A stretch of DNA of 7,913 nucleotides. It comes from Parcubacteria group bacterium. Its GTDB lineage: Bacteria > Patescibacteriota > Minisyncoccia > SW-4-49-11. The DNA lies in NCBI GenBank assembly GCA_003565105.1, contig PXDG01000027.1:1-7913 (forward strand), given 5' to 3'. Shown in pieces: positions 5,629-7,913 of the stretch; the stretch's first letter is position 1; each line of letters begins with the position of its first letter. The translations under genes and the position numbers were made by a program. The notes below the pieces were generated by a model that saw only the letters and a program-made list of their open reading frames with translations, searched no databases and was not told where the DNA came from.

Positions 5629-6552
5629 TTATGAATAATATTCAAGAAACATTTCTTCCAGAGATAGCCTCTCAATAAAGAAATCTGTAATCCCTACTTC
5701 TGCCAATATAGCCAAAACAGGGGCAGAATTCTGAGTATATAATCGTGTCTCTTGAGCTACACGTTGCTGAGTATCGATGACTCCTGTTTGAAGGATTTTT
5801 TGGAGAACGTCATCAGTAAGATTCATCAACCGAAAGACCCTTGGCAGGGAGTTTAACAACTCTTGGGTTTGCTCCTCTTTAATAATCTTGCCTTTCTTTA
5901 TCATTATAATCCTATCACAAATTGCCTCCACTTCTGAGAGTACGTGAGATGAAAGTAATACCGTCCCCCCACGATCTTTCACTTCAGAAATCAATTCTAA
6001 GAAATGTTTTTGTACCAAGGGATCTAGCCCAGACGTGGGTTCATCAACAATCACGAGATCAGGCTGATGCATAAGAGCTGTCACAACTCCAACCTTCTTT
6101 CTATTTCCTAATGAGAGCGAACCAAAGGGACGTTTTAGGTCCACTTCTAACTTCGTAGCCATTGCCTGCCACGAAGAATCTGGGATCTCTCGCATTCGAG
6201 CATTTCGTTGAAAAATTGTCTCTGGAGTCAAAAACCCTGGAAATACTGGTTCCGAATACAAAATCCCCATTCGATGTTTGAGCCCTTGAATCTCCGCTCC
6301 CATTCGATGTTGACCAAAAAGATTCAACCGACCACTCCCTGGTTCTATCAACCCCGTCAACATATTAATGGTTGTAGACTTCCCTGCTCCGTTAGGACCA
6401 ATAAAACCAACTACTTCCCCAGCAAAAAGATTAATATCTACATCAAACACTCCTCGATTCTGTCCGTAGTCCCGAGTTAATGATTCTATTTGAACCACAC
6501 TCTTCCGACTCGAGTGACCTTCTATAGAGTGTTGAGATTGTGGTTGATGCAT
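5629..6552 (-). CDS. ABC-2 type exporter ATP-binding subunit
   Basis: This cytoplasmic ATPase powers the permease encoded next to it. Motifs in order are Walker A GPNGAGKST (52-60), the Q-loop region GILYSEP (96-102) with Glu101 in place of glutamine, a divergent signature SLGNRKKV (147-154), Walker B LVIVDEP (166-172), D-loop SGLD (174-177) and switch His203 in SSHVLSEVE. The degenerate signature and Glu at the Q-loop are usual in the BcrA/YhaQ-like ABC-2 group and do not suggest loss of function. Residues 225-307 form the C-terminal extension ending SLEEMFLEYYS, also typical. The first 18 residues are a Gln/Ser/His-rich extension absent from most relatives; no later ATG lies before Walker A. 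TATAAT ends 7 nt before the ATG, so the mRNA may be leaderless. Length is 307 residues. Confidence 0.95.
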   Translation of the reverse strand: MHQPQSQHSIEGHSSRKSVVQIESLTRDYGQNRGVFDVDINLFAGEVVGFIGPNGAGKSTTINMLTGLIEPGSGRLNLFGQHRMGAEIQGLKHRMGILYSEPVFPGFLTPETIFQRNARMREIPDSSWQAMATKLEVDLKRPFGSLSLGNRKKVGVVTALMHQPDLVIVDEPTSGLDPLVQKHFLELISEVKDRGGTVLLSSHVLSEVEAICDRIIMIKKGKIIKEEQTQELLNSLPRVFRLMNLTDDVLQKILQTGVIDTQQRVAQETRLYTQNSAPVLAILAEVGITDFFIERLSLEEMFLEYYS

Positions 6553-6654
6553 ATTTTGTATTATATTTATGAAAGACTTCCTTTATCGATTATACCAAAA
6601 TTCACATGTATATGCTATAGTGTATATATTGTTATTCATATAAATATACCCTAT
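6553..6654. promoter_or_regulatory. Divergent promoter spacer between the ABC exporter and sppA
   Basis: For the minus strand, TATAAT (complement of 6560-6565) has TCGATA (6584-6589) 18 nt upstream and ends 7 nt before the ATPase ATG. For the plus strand there are two options: an extended -10, TGCTATAGT (6613-6621), starting near 6628; or TATAAA (6639-6644), ending 10 nt before the sppA ATG. Neither plus-strand option has a clear -35. No Shine-Dalgarno is seen for either gene. The 14-mer TGTATTATATTTAT (6557-6570) recurs exactly at 398-411, also just upstream of a minus-strand start. Confidence 0.45.
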
Positions 6655-7836
6655 ATGCAACTACTCATCTCCATTATATCCCCGATTTTTCGTGCAGTAA
6701 AAAGATTCATAGCCTTTACTGCCAAAAAATTCTATGGGGTATTCATTACTACTTTTGCCATTATTTTTGGAATTGCCTTTGGTCTCGGGGCAAGTTTTAT
6801 GGGAATGGAAGAACCTGACACCTCAACTGACGTAGACTACTCCAAAATTGAATTCAACAAATCTGAAACACCGTTAAAATTCACCTATTACGCAGGAAGT
6901 AGAGAGGGACAACACAAAGTAGCCCACCTAAATCTAGACGGGATTATCGTTGAAGAATCCATTGCCTCTGATCCCTTTGGATTCTTTGATGCTGGAGGAG
7001 TTATTAGTGGAAAAGACGTCCAAAATACACTCACCACTCTCACCAAATATCAAGATATTCAAGGGCTATTCATAACCTTAAATACCCCTGGTGGTTCTCC
7101 TATAGGATCACAAATGATATCTGAAGCAATTAAAACCTATAAAGAACAAACCAACAAACCCGTATTTGTGTATGTAAATAGCCTATCAGCCTCAGGTGGA
7201 GCCTGGGTTCAAGCATCAGCAGATGTAGTGATTGCTCGAAACTCAGCCACTCTTGGAAGCGTTGGGGTAGTCCTTGGTTTCGCACCTCAATTCACAAATG
7301 TAACACAATTCACCCCCTCTGGAATCATTGGGCAAAACGTAGAAGGAAATATCAACTTCAGAGGCGTAGCACGTGGTGATTGCAAACAACCAAACAATCC
7401 TCTTAATGTTTCCGATGACTATATTCGTAACTGTATCGACCCTCAACTCAATCAGATCTATGATTTATTCTTGGATCAAGTCAGTCAAAACCAAGACGTA
7501 TCCAAAGACCGTCTCAGAGAGATTGGAGCTCGCACATTTCTCGCCCAAGATTCTATCGCCAGTGAAGCTGGATTCGTTGATATCGTAGGAAATGAACAAG
7601 TGGCCATTGATACTCTGACCGAGAGATTAAATCTCCCTGCAAACCCAACCATTCTTACCATTAAGACACCTTCAAGGAGAACTCCCTTTGAAGAATTATT
7701 TGGAGTATCTCTCGACAAAGTCACCGCCGCTTTTACCAATAGTTCACAAAAACCTTATCTATCAATTTGCGAACCCTATACTCCACTCTTGATATCTGGA
7801 GATATCGACCACCTAACCAGCCAAATGTGTAACTAA
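6655..7836 (+). CDS. sppA: Signal peptide peptidase SppA, S49 family serine protease
   Basis: S49 peptidases degrade cleaved signal peptides and membrane protein fragments with a Ser-Lys dyad. From the ATG at 6655 the protein has 393 residues: a basic start, one membrane segment (about 27-48) and an extracytoplasmic catalytic domain. VAHLNLDGIIVEE (89-101) and the oxyanion region LFITLNTPGGSPIGS (138-152) match the family. The nucleophile is Ser180 in SASGG, within KPVFVYVNSLSASGGAWVQASAD, followed by the LGSVGVV strand. The partner lysine is probably Lys244 in GDCKQPNNPL, where relatives have a KD motif. AQDSIASEAGFVDIVG (297-312) is the usual dyad-domain end. The frame opens upstream at 6490, but that would overlap the divergent ATPase gene and place 55 hydrophobic, unrelated residues before the anchor, so I reject it. 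A C-terminal tail (about 330-393) holds two of the four cysteines. The size fits the short, single-domain SppA type. Confidence 0.93.
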   Translation: MQLLISIISPIFRAVKRFIAFTAKKFYGVFITTFAIIFGIAFGLGASFMGMEEPDTSTDVDYSKIEFNKSETPLKFTYYAGSREGQHKVAHLNLDGIIVEESIASDPFGFFDAGGVISGKDVQNTLTTLTKYQDIQGLFITLNTPGGSPIGSQMISEAIKTYKEQTNKPVFVYVNSLSASGGAWVQASADVVIARNSATLGSVGVVLGFAPQFTNVTQFTPSGIIGQNVEGNINFRGVARGDCKQPNNPLNVSDDYIRNCIDPQLNQIYDLFLDQVSQNQDVSKDRLREIGARTFLAQDSIASEAGFVDIVGNEQVAIDTLTERLNLPANPTILTIKTPSRRTPFEELFGVSLDKVTAAFTNSSQKPYLSICEPYTPLLISGDIDHLTSQMCN

Positions 7837-7840
7837 TTTC

Positions 7841-7880
7841 AAGAGGGAGTTGGACCAAGATGTCTGACTCCTTCTTTATA
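7841..7880 (+). terminator. Intrinsic terminator after sppA
   Basis: A 15-bp stem, AAGAGGGAGTTGGAC (7841-7855) with GTCTGACTCCTTCTT (7862-7876), closes a 6-nt loop, CAAGAT. Three of the pairs are G-T wobbles. It begins 4 nt after the sppA stop and is followed by TTATAT, a weak but plausible U-rich tail. Confidence 0.78.
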
Positions 7881-7899
7881 TATCTATATACCATACCTT

Positions 7900-7913
7900 A
7901 TGAACACCTTAGC
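7900..7913 (+). CDS. Possible start of the next gene (first four codons, partial)
   Basis: After the sppA terminator an AT-rich stretch leads to ATG at 7900, reading M-N-T-L before the window ends. TATATA ends 9 nt before the ATG, the same arrangement as at several other starts in the window. Too little sequence is present to identify a product or to prove coding. Confidence 0.3.

Noticed and set aside
6208..6480. Plus-strand open frame of 90 codons inside the ABC ATPase gene
   Set aside because: It is antisense to the Walker A region of a clear ATPase gene and has no domain of its own.
6490..6654. Upstream ATG extending SppA by 55 residues
   Set aside because: It overlaps the 5' end of the divergent ATPase gene and crosses the promoter spacer. 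The added residues are unrelated to S49 proteins, and ATG 6655 gives a normal anchor.
7243..7739. Several short open frames on both strands within sppA
   Set aside because: They overlap the catalytic and C-terminal coding part of sppA and show no independent signals.
1..7913. TGA read as glycine (Gracilibacteria/Absconditabacteria code)
   Set aside because: Every gene is complete under the standard code and none contains an in-frame TGA, whereas recoding genomes use TGA for glycine often.
1..7913. CRISPR array, tRNA, transposon or defence system
   Set aside because: I saw no regularly spaced repeats, cloverleaf, transposase, terminal-repeat element with coding content, or known defence gene.

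Overview
The window reads as a piece of a small, AT-rich bacterial genome, most likely a Patescibacteria/Candidate Phyla Radiation member. This is inference from the compact genes, the lack of Shine-Dalgarno sequences, the single-domain receiver beside a DUF3048 protein, and the stop-codon pattern. All ten complete genes end in TAA (6) or TAG (4). TGA occurs neither as a stop nor as an in-frame codon in about 2,360 codons. That would suit a relative of the TGA-recoding Gracilibacteria/Absconditabacteria that keeps the standard code but has dropped TGA; the taxonomy is not proven.

Layout. Positions 1-390 (minus) hold the N-terminal 130 codons of an unrecognised secreted or membrane-anchored protein, cut by the window edge. 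A divergent AT-rich spacer (391-608) follows, with a good promoter and a foldable leader for a plus-strand translation/DNA-binding operon: rpsF (S6), ssb, rpsR (S18), rpsT (S20). The spacer 1993-2230 holds a long nested inverted repeat and then a bidirectional intrinsic terminator. From the other side that terminator serves a minus-strand run: a receiver-only response regulator (4742-4353), a membrane-anchored DUF3048/YerB-like protein (4348-3212) and holA, the DNA polymerase III delta subunit (3199-2231). Upstream on the same strand is an ABC-2 type exporter pair: ATPase (6552-5629) and permease (5620-4826). Divergent from the exporter across a 102-bp promoter spacer is sppA (6655-7836), a membrane-anchored S49 signal peptide peptidase, followed by a strong hairpin terminator and the probable first bases of another gene at 7900.

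How it works together. The window is mainly housekeeping: 30S subunit assembly, single-strand DNA protection, clamp loading, an exporter and membrane protein quality control. I saw no CRISPR array, tRNA, rRNA, insertion sequence or prophage gene. The parts that repay a second look are sequence-level: TGA disuse, CGA-biased arginine codons in the ribosomal protein genes, -10-like boxes about 10 nt upstream of start codons suggesting leaderless transcripts, the rpsF leader, the structured element after rpsT, and the unidentified secreted protein at the left edge.
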